Positions 1-11,870 of a stretch of 64,000 nt of DNA are shown here, one piece after another. The position numbers were made by a program, and so were the translations under genes. Numbering within the stretch: position 1 is the stretch's first letter; each line of letters begins with the position of its first letter. The notes under the pieces were generated by a model. That model ran no database searches. It was given only the letters and a program-made list of their open reading frames with translations, and was not told where the DNA came from. This stretch comes from Chromobotia macracanthus (taxonomy: Eukaryota > Chordata > Actinopteri > Cypriniformes > Botiidae). The stretch covers positions 10,270,001 to 10,334,000 of the forward strand of contig JAZGTH010000005.1 in assembly GCA_036877525.1 (NCBI GenBank). Reading direction: 5' to 3'.

Positions 1-2539
1 AGCCTGCAGAAATTATCTGATTCATTAAAGGGTATGGATTGGATTGGAAGTCTAAATTTTCTCATGAAGACATACCTATATGCAGAACTGATGGGCTTCA
101 GTTGTTGATCGTTTGATGCACTAAGGATTAATTGAGGACAGCTGTAGACAAATGAATCACCTGCTGATATTTACACCATTTGTATGTAACATTGAGGTAA
201 CCGTGAAACATTCTCATCAAGATGAATGGTGAGCGCTGGCGTACTGGTGACATTTAGATTCCACGCACACATTGAACGCGTGTCTGTTTTGTTTTTGTGA
301 AAGCATCTACGCTGACTCTGTTAGCAGTGAAAAGGCCACTGAAAGCACTGAAATGGATTAGACAGGAGGATGAGGAGGGAGGAGAAGCTGAAAGGGACTG
401 GGGCCTGTTGCAGTGGCCCCTACAGTGGGGAAAGCCAGGAAGGTTGTAGCTCAGCAAACTATGACTCTAGATTGGACGAAATATACCATCCTTTGACTGA
501 GTAATATCAGAAATGACCTGTAAATTAAAATGCATGGATTATATTACTAAATTCAACTGAACTCATAATACTCATGGTAATAATGCCCTAGCAAATAACT
601 GAACATTAATATTGATTACAGTTTTTATTGTGACAGGAAATTATCGCTGGTTTGGTGAGTACAGAGAACTGTCAGTAAGTTGTTAATAGCGGTAAATGGC
701 GGCTGTCAACACGCGAGAAAGAACAGCCACGAGGTGCCATTAGAGGTTTCTGACATATTGACACAGAACATCTAGTTTTTTTTATTGTTGCGCAGCTCGT
801 ATGTGCTATTTGTGTCATAGATTTCCCTGCAGACATTTCTGCGGCAGGCTCACAATTTACGTTGGCAAGGATGAAGTATTTTGTATACTGAGAATAGCCA
901 TGTCACCATATATGATAGTGAAGGGTAAACAGTTCATGTTTTAGAAGTCTTTTGTTTCTTCGGTATTGTGAAAATGGTTGATTTAACAGATGGGCTTTTT
1001 ATATGCCACATGTGACGAATTATCTCACCCTTATTCAGTCACCTTGAGATTGACTGGTATGAATACATTTCCCTGATATTTGGATGAAAACAAGCATGCA
1101 AACAGACAAACAAACAAACGGCAGAAACAATTAAAGACAATTGTAACACCAAACAAAACACAGGCATTTTTTTCATCTCACTGTAATTATATTTCAATCA
1201 TGCAAATGAGTCAGTTTTGGTAGTTAGGGGGTCGTTCGTGTGTGTAATTGAAAACGGGAATATTGTCTCGCATCAAAATCTCAGCAAATACATTTTCTGG
1301 CTCCTAATCAGAGCAACCACCCTGAGCAGCTTGGGCTCCATCGCAACTCAATCTTTACTGAATTGAATCGTTTTATCTTAATTAACTGTGTAGAATCCAT
1401 CCAGGTTTCCAAGCATGCCAATTTGAAGCCCCCTGTGTGTAGCACATACTGCATCCTCCCCCCAACTCTTTAATAAACATGTCTCTGACTCTCTGGGATA
1501 TCGACTGGAAGCAGTGATCGACTGATGGACAGCGGCACGGTCCAGTGTAAGCTCTATCTAAAATACATTATCTTCTCCTGTCAGCCGACAACACTGTTTT
1601 CCTTTACTGCACAGTGTACCTTTCAGGAACTGTACACCTAAATTCCTTTCAAGCAGAACACCTTGCTCTGCTTTCACTCCAGATACTGTTTACCCAGTCT
1701 GCACAAGTGAACAAGTTTGTTTTTCAAACTTGGAATAATATAACCCACATTTCTTTTTTACTTTATGTACTGTAAACTCTCAAAATCCTGCTAAAAACTT
1801 TGCTGACAGGACAGCATGTGTCTGTTTTTCTGCTTTAGACGAAACAAACACTTTTTTGTTTGCTATTCCATTTTCCGTGTCTTCTCTTTAATTTCTTCTT
1901 CGTACTGTCTGAAATTGGAAACCTTAACTTGACCAATAGAATCAGCCGTTTTTTCAAAGGCCAGTTTTGACCAAGGACAAAAGTAGCAAAACCAAGCATG
2001 AGGAACAAATCTGTGTAATAATTAAATTCTATTGCAGAATACATTACATTTTCCTGTCCATCCAGCCATATTGCCAAATGCCCAAGATTTTTTCTTGGTA
2101 ATGAAGGTCAATTGCAATAGTCACATTTATTTCACCATAATGCCGACTCTGCCCGTGCATGCTAGTCTGTTAAATTACAATTTAATCACTGTCACTGTTA
2201 AGTAGTATTTAATTAATTGGCGTTTATTTAATTTGATATTTTTAATATTTCATTTCAGTTAAATTTAATTTACCAGTGGGACCATTCAAATGATGTTAAT
2301 TTGACGTAATCTGTACAATGCGTTCGTTAGTTAATGATATAATTATTTATTTGTGAAGACAAATGTCAGTAAAAGCTTTCAGTGTCTGCCAAATTGCATT
2401 GATGCTGCCATGCAGACGCATTAGCGCGTGAGAGTAGCTGTCCATGTTTTAGCCGCCTTGATGTCTGAACTATTTTTCACATTATTTTGGCTATAGTGTT
2501 TACAAAAATGTGTTGGTGCTGTACATTTCATTTTTTAAT

Positions 2540-2610
2540 TTATTTATTGCCTTTCTACTGCCATCTCTGTTGAAAATAAAAATAGCAAGTTATTTTCTTA
2601 ACTTGGATGA
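2540..2610 (+). repeat. Fragment of the CAATCTGTAA-type element
   Basis: CCTTTCTACTGCCATCTCTG followed by AAAATAGCAAGTTATT parallels the left interior of the copy at 9039. The ends are absent. Confidence 0.4.
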
Positions 2611-2862
2611 TGAGTTAAATTTTTAAAACAAATGCTGCATCATCAACAATACAGACATACAACATAGTAGCTGAATCTTCTTTGTTTACAAACAGATATT
2701 TCCCACAAAAACTCTTGATCAATAACTGATTTTTTTAATTTTTAACTAAAAAAAGGGACGGATTGCAGCTTAAAACATATTATCAAACATATTTGTTACA
2801 AAAGTAAGACTTATTGTAAATTCATATGGTTATTTAATTAATTAATAAATAATGTTTTATAT

Positions 2863-2913
2863 ATGGGCTTATATATTCCATGGGTTTATATATTCCATGG
2901 GCTTATATATTCC
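2863..2913. repeat. Three tandem 17-bp units
   Basis: ATGGGCTTATATATTCC occurs three times head to tail, the middle copy with T for C. Confidence 0.85.
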
Positions 2914-3897
2914 ATATTTCCAAGGCCAAAAGCAATCCATGGTTTTTGCATGCAGATATATGCACTTTGAGTTTGTTCCAAATTTCAGACCAAATTTTGA
3001 GAAAATGTAAGTGTGAAGTAGCTGATGAATCATGAATCTGCATGAAACAGTGCACAGAGAACCTGTTATTCCCACCCACACAGGGTTCAAGGTTCCTGTG
3101 TTTGACCTAAAGGCCCCTCATCAGATATCCACTCCACACTTCCTGTCAGCATTAGTCATCATCTGCACTACAAGTGCATCTGTGAGCATGCGAACAATAA
3201 CGCTGAGGTTCTCCGACACAGGAATCATTTAGCCCAACTTCTCCCGGGTGCAGCCCGCTTCTCAGTACACCAGCAGGCTCCTTTCATTTTTAATGGTCTC
3301 AGATCAGCCAACGAGCGCATAAGGAAAAAGAACTTCAGAACATCTTAAGAATCAAAAGCTGCTGGCTCTAGAGATTCGCTTGCCTCTCCACACTGGCACA
3401 GTAACTTCACTGATGAAGCTCAGTCGGGCTGCCTGGATCCGTTCCTGCGCTTCAATCGCTATTAAATGAAAGACAATGTACCCAATTAGCCAAGCAGCCG
3501 GTTCTTGCAAATGGTTGACTTTGGCTTCTGGCTCGCTCTTCTGGCCATTCCGTAAATATTGACTGGAGCGAATTGGAGAAGTGTGACAGTAACTCAGTAA
3601 CTGGATTTAGCTTGAGTGAATTGTGCGCATGTCTGTTTTCGGTGTGATACAGTGAGCTGTTCCATTCAGAGCATGGGTTTTACATCTGGAAAACATCTGT
3701 TTGGATGTAAACACTTATCTGGTGCAGAGTAAAGATACTAGAGTACCCAGGGAGGTGTTTTACTAAAATGCCACTAAGTGTAGCGCAGTGGAAACGGGCT
3801 GAAGTGAAGTGACATGGAGGACAAGTATAATGACCCATACTCAGAATTTCTACTCTGCATCTAACCCAGCCAGCCACATACATGGGAATAGTGAGTT

Positions 3898-4085
3898 GTA
3901 AACACACACCGCAAACTGTGAACACACACGGAGCAGTGGGCAGCTCTTTGGTGCCCGCGAAGCAATTGAGGGTAAGGTGCCTTGCTCAAGGGCACCTCAG
4001 TTGCTTCCTGTCAGCATTGGGAATCAAACCGGCAACCTTCTGGTTACAAGTCAGGCTCTTTAACTAGTAGGCTAACTACCACAAC
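3898..4085. repeat. Common teleost dispersed repeat
   Basis: GGAGCAGTGGGCAGCTCTTT, GAAGCAATTGAGGGTAAGG, TGCCTTGCTCAAGGGCACCT and GGCAACCTTCTGGTTACAAG occur in the order of a repeat found widely in fish genomes. GGGAATCAAACCGGCAACCTT resembles a tRNA-like box. Confidence 0.6.
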
Positions 4086-4403
4086 TGTTTCTGGGTGTTA
4101 TATTTGTGAAAGCCAAACAGTTGATGATTGTGTATGTGTGTGTACTACAGTAGTATTGTAGCCTTCATTGTCTTGCTGTAGTTGTTTAGGAAGCAAGCAG
4201 CTACCCACACATACAAAGTAGGTGGGAGGTCATATTTGTATGTATATGCCAATCCAACAGCATAAAAACAGCATGGTTTTTGTAAGCGACCGTATGTGCT
4301 TTGTGCATGGATAATGTGTGTGTGTATAGATCCCCTGATTCACATCCATTAATCTTTGTATCTCGCATATAGAAAACACATTTGTATTGGAGTCAGCTGC
4401 TTT

Positions 4404-4424
4404 ACCACACACACACACACACAA
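4404..4424. repeat. (CA)n microsatellite
   Basis: About ten CA units after TTTAC. Confidence 0.9.
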
Positions 4425-6946
4425 AATCACAACCACAGTGATCTCATTTGTTATTGTAGCTATTCATATTTACGTTTGTTTGTAATAGACAACTCTATTG
4501 TATTGTGTTTGTAATAGACATCTCAATGTACTGACAGTATCTAAAACATAAACGCTTTAAAAAGATTTTTGAAATCTTTATGAATGTGGTCAGAATAGAA
4601 AAACTGACAAGGTTTGCAGGGGCACGACCTCAGGTGAATGAGTTCTACATCCAAACGCAATCGCCTTGACTCTCAATCATCAGTAAATGATGGGGAAACT
4701 TTTAGAGAAAGACCTTATTAAAGACTTAATTTATTTCTGAATAAAATGCAAATAGAGCTTTTAGAAGTAACGCTATTGAACTCTTTGTATGACTGAATTT
4801 AGTTATTATTAAAGCTCATCACGTAGAAACTATAATCAAAACAGTGCTGATGTTACGCTGTAACATTAAACGGTGATAAAGTCCCTTTAAGAAAAGTCTC
4901 CGCACACAGCGGCCATCTTTACAACAGCTCCAGGCAGCTATTTCAGTCAAGACCAAGTCCTGTTGGCTTAAAGAAGAAAAGACAGATATCTTTAAATTGC
5001 TCACAGTAAAAGGTCACAGTAAAACTATATTTCCGACCAAACATTAAACTTGACATAATTATGCTCAAATTGCACTAAAAATACATTTCCCAGGTTGCTT
5101 TGCACAAAGACTGGCAAGTACTTCACAACTCTTTTTACATAGCCCCGCCCACAGAAAATCATTAGTGTTTAGCAATTGATGATTGGCTATTTAGAAGGCG
5201 GGACTTCCTTCACTAGAGCCGCCATATTGAGTGATGCACCTTCCCTAATCTAGAACTGCAATGTCTTGTTAATATATTTGATCTTTAGTGTCACTCATTC
5301 ATTAATTAGTGTAGGTTTGTGTGTGTCAGGGTGCTTCAGGTTTCTTTCAGTAATTTAAGTGATTAAACTGTTAATGACAAATTAGGTAAAATTGTTAAAT
5401 GTGTTAAATGCTTTAAATGTGAACGTTAAACGTGGTCGATCTAGTTTTTTAGAAATACAGTTAACCTACGAATTCCATAAATTAAATATTCTAAAAACAT
5501 TATAAGGATTTGTAATCATTTGCACGTTTCTAAAGTAATTTAGTCTCTGATTTACAAGTTGTCAGTATGTAGATATTGTACTTTTCAATGTCACCTTCAA
5601 ATGTACAAAAGATGCAAAATGTGTGTGCGCTAGAACAAATGTGTGTGTACTTTATGTCCCAATACCTACAAACACTAATGAGATCATGTTGGCAGTGCTT
5701 GTCTGTGGACATGTCAAGTGGAGCGAGACCACCCCCACATTGCACTGTGCTGTTTGCGGCATTAGAAGTGTGAACAGTTAGAGCTGTCATCATCGGAGAG
5801 GCATCGCCACCGAATTCTCTGTTGCACAGGCCCCGCAGCTCACGGCAGGAGGGGAGGGTTTGCACGCAGATTTGCATGCTGTTCACACTGTGTTTGTGAC
5901 AACAAACCGCAGCCACAGCGGCGCACCCCCTTCAGACCTATTACATCCCTCCTGGAGCTGCTTGCTGGAGAGGCTGAAAAAAGAAGCTATAAGAACCAGA
6001 GGAAAAATCAAACTTGCTGGAATATGAAAAGAGAGAGAAGCCAGCGGTTGGGTGTGATGAACTGGTGGAGCCTGTCTCGGAATAGAGAGAGTGGCTACCA
6101 GGCAGAGAACAAAGACAGAAGACAAACCTGGAGTTTGTTTTGTGTATGAGAGAGTGTTGAAATTGGGCCTCCAATGGTGAAATCTTGCTTAGCTTGGGAT
6201 GCGACCATTGATGTAGCTGTGCAAACTGTTGATGCATAGACACTGCAGTAATACAACACGATAATATAATTTCCGTCATGTTTATTTAGCAGGGTCATGC
6301 TCAATTCAGAGTTAAACTGAGAACGCGTTTCAGTTCAGTTTCTGAATTTAAATTTATTTTACTGAAGCAGCTTGTTGTGTTGCTGCTTTGAATTGCACTT
6401 CAGCGAATTTGCTTTTCTTCACTCTAATTCAGATACTGATTCAGATTCCAATGTAAATGCCGACTCCTGATGTTAAAAGAAGCCAAATCTTAAATTCAAA
6501 ATTTTGCAACCCAACCCTGTTGTTTAGCTATTTGTTAAAAACCAATTAAATACTGTCTCTAAAGATCAGGATACAGGAAAAACTATTATCTATTATTTGA
6601 CACTTTCAAATGGATTTGTTGGGGCTAAACCTGCTTTTTTTTGTCAGATCGATATAAGCATAAACACAAAAGAGCTCTTTGTGAGCTGTTATTTAGAACC
6701 GCTCATTAAATCTGAGTGGAGAGATTAATTGCGTGTTGTGTTTGGGTTGAGATGATAAGAGGCTTAAGTATTGATCCAATTCTTCAGGCCTTTGAAGGAT
6801 GAGTTGAGCCCGAGTCCCACGAGCTGTAGTCCAGGGAAAAGAACATACTGGCAGGAGTATCTCAGAAAGCCACTGAAAAGAGAAAGACAATAAAGTCAAA
6901 GTGGCTCAATATGTTTTGACTATTGTTACTGTGTAGTCAATTACCA

Positions 6947-7000
6947 CAGCTTACATTTTTATGCAAAGCGATTTACAGTAGCCTATGTTTTATAATCAGG
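6947..7000 (-). repeat. Possible L2/SINE-type tail fragment
   Basis: CTTACATTTTTATGCAAAGC followed by GATTTACAGTAGCC resembles the tail at 59821 with the central part deleted. Confidence 0.35.
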
Positions 7001-7444
7001 ATTAAAACCACATTTGCCAATTGTGGGTAAATTGACAACAAATCTATCATCTAAATGCCCTCCATCCTTGCTTTTAAAAGTAAATTGTTTATAGCCTGTA
7101 ATTGATTTGAATGATGCACATGGCTTGCTTCATTGACGCTTGCACTATTAAATTTAGATCACATAAAATGATGCAATTCCTAATAAAGTTATTGCCCAAC
7201 TAGCTAGTAACATTTTTGTTTAATTGCTGATGCCAGTTTTTACTCGTGTTTGGCACTGGGTGGGTGTTAAGTATGGACCCTGTTTATATCGATTATGAAT
7301 CACTGCTTTCAGGATTTAACCCATTGTTTACCAACACAGTTTTTCAACCACTATGATATACTGACCCCTCCCCCCTTAAAAAAAGACCTGTATTAGCTTT
7401 TTTTAGTTTGTTCTATGTCTTTTGAAGGAAAATTGCAAGGTTTA

Positions 7445-7790
7445 TTTCTACATCTCGCCAGGGCTCAGTGCTCAGGCCGGTGTAATTTTCCATGATCAAA
7501 TCACATGGTCGATCTCATCATCACCGTGCCATCAACAATCAGGTCTATGTCTTATATCCTCTTTCCATCTCTAGCTCTCTTCTTACTGAGATGATCTCAG
7601 CTTGTCACTCTGACATTTCAGCTTGATGGCTACTCATCACCTCAGGCTCAGCCTCGACAAGACTGAAGACCTCCTCTCTCTTACCAAGACCTCCAACACT
7701 TAATCTCTCTCCATTTTGGCTGAAGGTCACACACTTGTCACCTCCCTGTGTTTAAAAGCCTGAGAGGTGTCCCATATGATCAGCTGATTT
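7445..7790 (+). pseudogene. Decayed L2-like LINE reverse-transcriptase fragment
   Basis: In forward frames the DNA reads QGSVL, then TEMISACHSDISA, then after a shift MATHHLRLSLDKTEDLL. These match the order of motifs around and after the active site of L2/CR1-type reverse transcriptases (QGSVLGP ... YADDTQ ... W-M..H-L-LN-DKTE). The YADD catalytic box is not recognisable, one G appears lost in the codon before MATHH (about 7624), and stops follow shortly after. It is a dead fragment. Confidence 0.6.
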
Positions 7791-8477
7791 TCATTGAGCT
7801 CCTTCATACTCTACACAATACAATACATCTTTACAATACATAATACATTTTTATGCTTTATATATATTTAAAGGTCTGTATCTGTGTGTGTGTGTGACTT
7901 GGATTCCTTGAAATTCATCCCAAACGACAGATTTATTTCAGTGTTTGTAACAATCTAATGCACTCTAGTTAACTTCCCATGATCTGATGAATACCAAACT
8001 TCAGTGTTCTACTGTAGTACGAATACGTCTTCCAGGAAAAGCAAATTTAAGTTACAGCATTTTGTATTACCCGGCACCTGTCTGACCATAATTGACAGAT
8101 TCCTGTTTGACTTTTGACGGTTTGTCTTATCTGTGGCCCGTCTCTTCCTGGATCTGTCCGGTGGTCTTGTCTTAGTTCTGTGTGGGAGGTAGAGAGTTTT
8201 CGTTCTAATGCAGCCTTCCTCCTTTTTGCTCCTGACAGAAATAGAATAAAGAAAGCCTATTGTGAGTTGAGCTATTACCTGATAACAGGCTGTCATTTTA
8301 AGACCATTTTGAAGTCATTTGCAGCTCTTTGTAGTGCCATTGTAGTACCACTTGCGTTTCCACTCAACCCACCCTTGGTTTCCCCTGCTGCATGCAGTCC
8401 TTCCCTGCTCTCCAGCCTGAAGACAGCTCCTTATATAACTCATACATCTGATTGAGCGAGCACAGCAGAACATCATG

Positions 8478-8610
8478 AACTTACATTTGTATTAAGTCAT
8501 TTAGAAGACACTTTTATCCAAAGCAGCTTATAAATGACTAAGCACAAGTCATTTATCATGTAAGAACCAACAATATTAACAGTACTGCAAAAGCAAACTT
8601 CAAGAGCAAA
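8478..8610 (-). repeat. L2/SINE-type 3' tail repeat
   Basis: CATTTAGAAGACACTTTTAT followed by CCAAAGCAGCTTATAAATGA is the reverse complement of the conserved fish tail (TTGGATAAAAGCGTCTGC). The following A-rich part also resembles dispersed fish repeats. Confidence 0.55.
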
Positions 8611-8872
8611 CCTGGAGTACAAAAACTGGAACAGAGGTGTAACTAGAGGAGTGTAGAGAACACAAGTGTTTTCTAACAGGAAGTGAGTTTTTTTATATAG
8701 AAAGAACCTTTTTTACCATTTTTTAAAGCAGAAAATGTCATTTTAACAGGAATTGATTGTTTCATGGGGTTAAAAACACAAGAAATCATTATATTTACAC
8801 TAGCAACATAAACAGAAAGACTGGTAGACAAACACAAACAGAAGCGACATGAATGTATTTAAACAGGAATTC

Positions 8873-8918
8873 CTCATTGTCGTGCACAAAAATAAATATG
8901 CTCATTGTCGTGACAATG
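8873..8918. promoter_or_regulatory. Repeated CTCATTGTCGTG with a SOX-like inverted pair
   Basis: CTCATTGTCGTG occurs at 8873 and again at 8901. The second forms CATTGTC-GT-GACAATG, a near-perfect palindrome with two inverted ACAATG cores of the SOX type. Confidence 0.3.
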
Positions 8919-9038
8919 AATGTTTAATGTGGCCCTGGTCCCATCTGCTTTTTTAGTCACGTTTTCTTGTAGTGTGTGCATACTCCAGGTTTACTTAATT
9001 TTTCTTTTCATATAATGCATGTTATTTATATTATTTGG

Positions 9039-9326
9039 TTAAAACTGCAATCTGTAACTTTTGCCTCTCTACCGCCATCTCTGTTTAAAACATAAAATTG
9101 CAGGTTACTGTACACACTTTCCTTTATGTATGTTGAAGTCAAATGAAGCCAAATTGACATTTCTCAGGAAATCAGACCTGACAGCTCAAATGATAAATCT
9201 TTATTATAAGCAAATTTAAGGGTCTTGGGTAAAGTAAGGATACCGTTTTGAGCACTGATCTTTTGTGTACTGCCATAATATTTGGTTTTGTTATATTTTT
9301 ACCAAATGGTACAGATTTCAGCTCTA
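9039..9326 (+). mobile_element. CAATCTGTAA-type inverted-repeat element
   Basis: The left end AAAACTGCAATCTGTAACTT and the right end TACAGATTTCAGCTCT are imperfect inverted repeats. Between them lie CTCTCTACCGCCATCTCTGT and AAAATTGCAGGTTAC. The same element occurs reversed at 41563-41790. No coding capacity was seen. Confidence 0.55.
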
Positions 9327-9627
9327 ATTATTTAAAATCAAGAGTAAAACAGAGTATTGAAAGTACTGAAATCTCATATACAGGATAAGATAACCGCAGA
9401 TAGTGATAGAGAGGGTCTGATTTGAAGACCAGTTACAGTGTGAACACAAAGAGAACTGGTCGTTCATGGTTTACATTTGGTTACTTTATAAAACACCCTG
9501 GATTATAATTACTAGTGACCCTTCCACCTGTTGTGAAGACTGGTAGCACAGTACTATTCATCTGGGCTGGAGGCCAACATGAGCCTCTTTTCTAATATGT
9601 TGGTGAAGGTCATGTCAACGTCAAGTT

Positions 9628-9819
9628 GTTAGTTGAATGTTTTAAAAATGTTACAGATTTAAAAAATGTTTGAATAATGTCCAATATCTTTATCAATAAC
9701 CAAGCAATATCATTAATACAACATAAAAAGACTGTGCATTTTGAACGTTCCTAGAACATTCAAAATAACATTTTTTACATTTAACATAATGTTCTTACAA
9801 TCTTAACTTGTTAGCTGGG
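9628..9819 (-). mobile_element. CCCAGCTAAC-family MITE, 5'-truncated copy
   Basis: The right end TCTTAACTTGTTAGCTGGG is intact, preceded by the typical GAACGTTCCTAGAACATTC palindromic core and ATTAATACAAC. The other end is lost in diverged sequence near 9625. Orientation is opposite to the copy at 38522. Confidence 0.6.
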
Positions 9820-11647
9820 TTATGGTTTAAATACTGAATCTGGATTGTCTAAATGACTTAGTCCTATGTCCTAAAACGTTTTTAACAAGTAAACATCAAT
9901 CAGCTTGTGTGAAAAACAAATACCTGGAAAAGCTGAATGCATTATGCATGAGTGTGCGTGACCGGGTAGCTGTTGTGATGTGAAGCTGGAGTCATTGATG
10001 TTGTTGAACTCAACTTTAATTTGAATGCAAAGGGTTTGACAGCCCTTACAGCTGAAGCTTTGCTGAAATGAGATTTTTTTATGCATAAATGCGGCAAAGG
10101 AACAATTTAGTCCTGATATATCCTGCAGGGGTGCTGACACATGACTCTTCATTGTAGGATCTCTTTGAGTTCATGAAAACAACTGTGTTTGCCAAGAGAC
10201 TTTTCCGTGTTTAAACGAACATCATGGGTGTATGTAAAATAAATAAATTTCACCCCCTAGCTTCTTTTCATGTGAGTTGTAGGGGTTGCATTTGATGTTT
10301 CCGAAAGCCTCTGCTTCCATTAAAGATTTTTGTTTGACTTTGTAAACATTTTAGGAAAACATCTCATTAAAAAAGAAAAAGACGTTCAGCTTGAATTCTT
10401 GTAGGTTCCAATTGCCCATCAGGCACTCGGCACGACAAATAAAACTCACTGTTAGTGCGGCGTGATGTTTTCCTAATCTGTCCCCGAGGTAAACTTCCAT
10501 GTACCAAACACAGATAAATTCTCCCATAATCCGTCGCAATTGGACTGCACATCAACACATTTTGACAATTCTATACACCAGTGACCACAAACAGTCTCTT
10601 TCCTCCATACCAAATTGGACTCCAGTCTAGGTTGTGTTTTGGTCAGTTAAAAAATATTTTCCCAATTCCCCCAACCATTCAGGCAGGTTTGCAGCACAGT
10701 TCTGGAGGGGACGCCATTGTCACTAAACTCAGGCGGTGAATTTATCAGGCGCTGATCAGCTCATTGACCTTGGGAGCGTACCCCTGTATTTCAGGGCCTG
10801 ATGTCCCATGAAAAAACAGGTTTTTAAAGAATGCCTTGGTGATATAGAGTCATTTTATGAGGCGGCGCCTTGCTTTATGACTGGCAATAAAGAAAGGAGA
10901 AACTCGCCGGAAAGCTTTTTCTCAGCAAAAACCGGAGGCAAGAGGAAGGTAATTATCTGGCTGAACTTTTTTGCTTTTACTTACAATGTCTTAGGGGGCT
11001 GGAGGAGCTGATAGATATCGCTATACACCGCGCTGAGTAAAAATGACGGGGCAGCATTTGCTTTGGGAACAAAGGAGGCCTCGATTCATCCGGGCAGTGG
11101 CTGATAGGGTAGCATGTGTCCGCGTGTCTTGAGACACGGAGTTCATCTTATTTCTGAGAGTATTCTCCTCTTGTATTTGCGGTGCTCCTCAGGGCTACAT
11201 GCTTGGCTGCTGATTGTTCTCCTCTGTGTCAAAAGCATAAATCTCATACATGTGGCTCTGATGATCACCTCTTTAATGTTGGGGAGAAGATCTAAATCAC
11301 AGCGGTTGTGGTGCTCTTCAGCATATAGGGCACTGGATGAAATCCTATGCCTGTTAAAAAGGATTGCTTTTTCTGCTGCTCTTGTTGTTGGGGGTGTTTT
11401 TTAGATGATTCCTGCTATACATGTGCAGATGCACAAGTACTGAACTGTCATCTGCAAACAAGCTGTAATCATGCATTCTCTGCATGTTTGTTTTTTATAT
11501 AACAATATATAATGGATGTAATTAGCTTTAGCGTTGATTGCTGATTGGCTGAATAAGTTGGTGTACCTAGTTCATGAGGGTGAAATGATACTGGGTTTAG
11601 CAAAGTCTGTCAGGTTCATGGTATCACTTTTTTAAAAGATATTGTAT

Positions 11648-11870
11648 TTAGGTCTTGTGTCACAGGCAAGGCTTAGACCTTAGTTAAATTTGGACATTTA
11701 AGTAGCTTTTATAAACGTGCCTTAAAAACATGGTGTGCATCTTGAGAACAAAACAATGGCATTGAAATATTTTAAGATATGTCAGTGCAAGTTGCTTTCA
11801 GTTAAGACAGCTTAAACGTACATTTTAGTCTGGGACTAGACTTAAGCCTGGTCTGTGAAACAGTCTTAGA
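11648..11870. mobile_element. Small DNA transposon (MITE) with ~25-bp imperfect terminal inverted repeats
   Basis: The left end GTGTCACAGGCAAGGCTTAG pairs with the right end GACTTAAGCCTGGTCTGTGA in inverted orientation. The interior GTCAGTGCAAGTTGCTTTCA is a sequence I associate with a common cyprinid repeat. No ORF. Confidence 0.6.
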
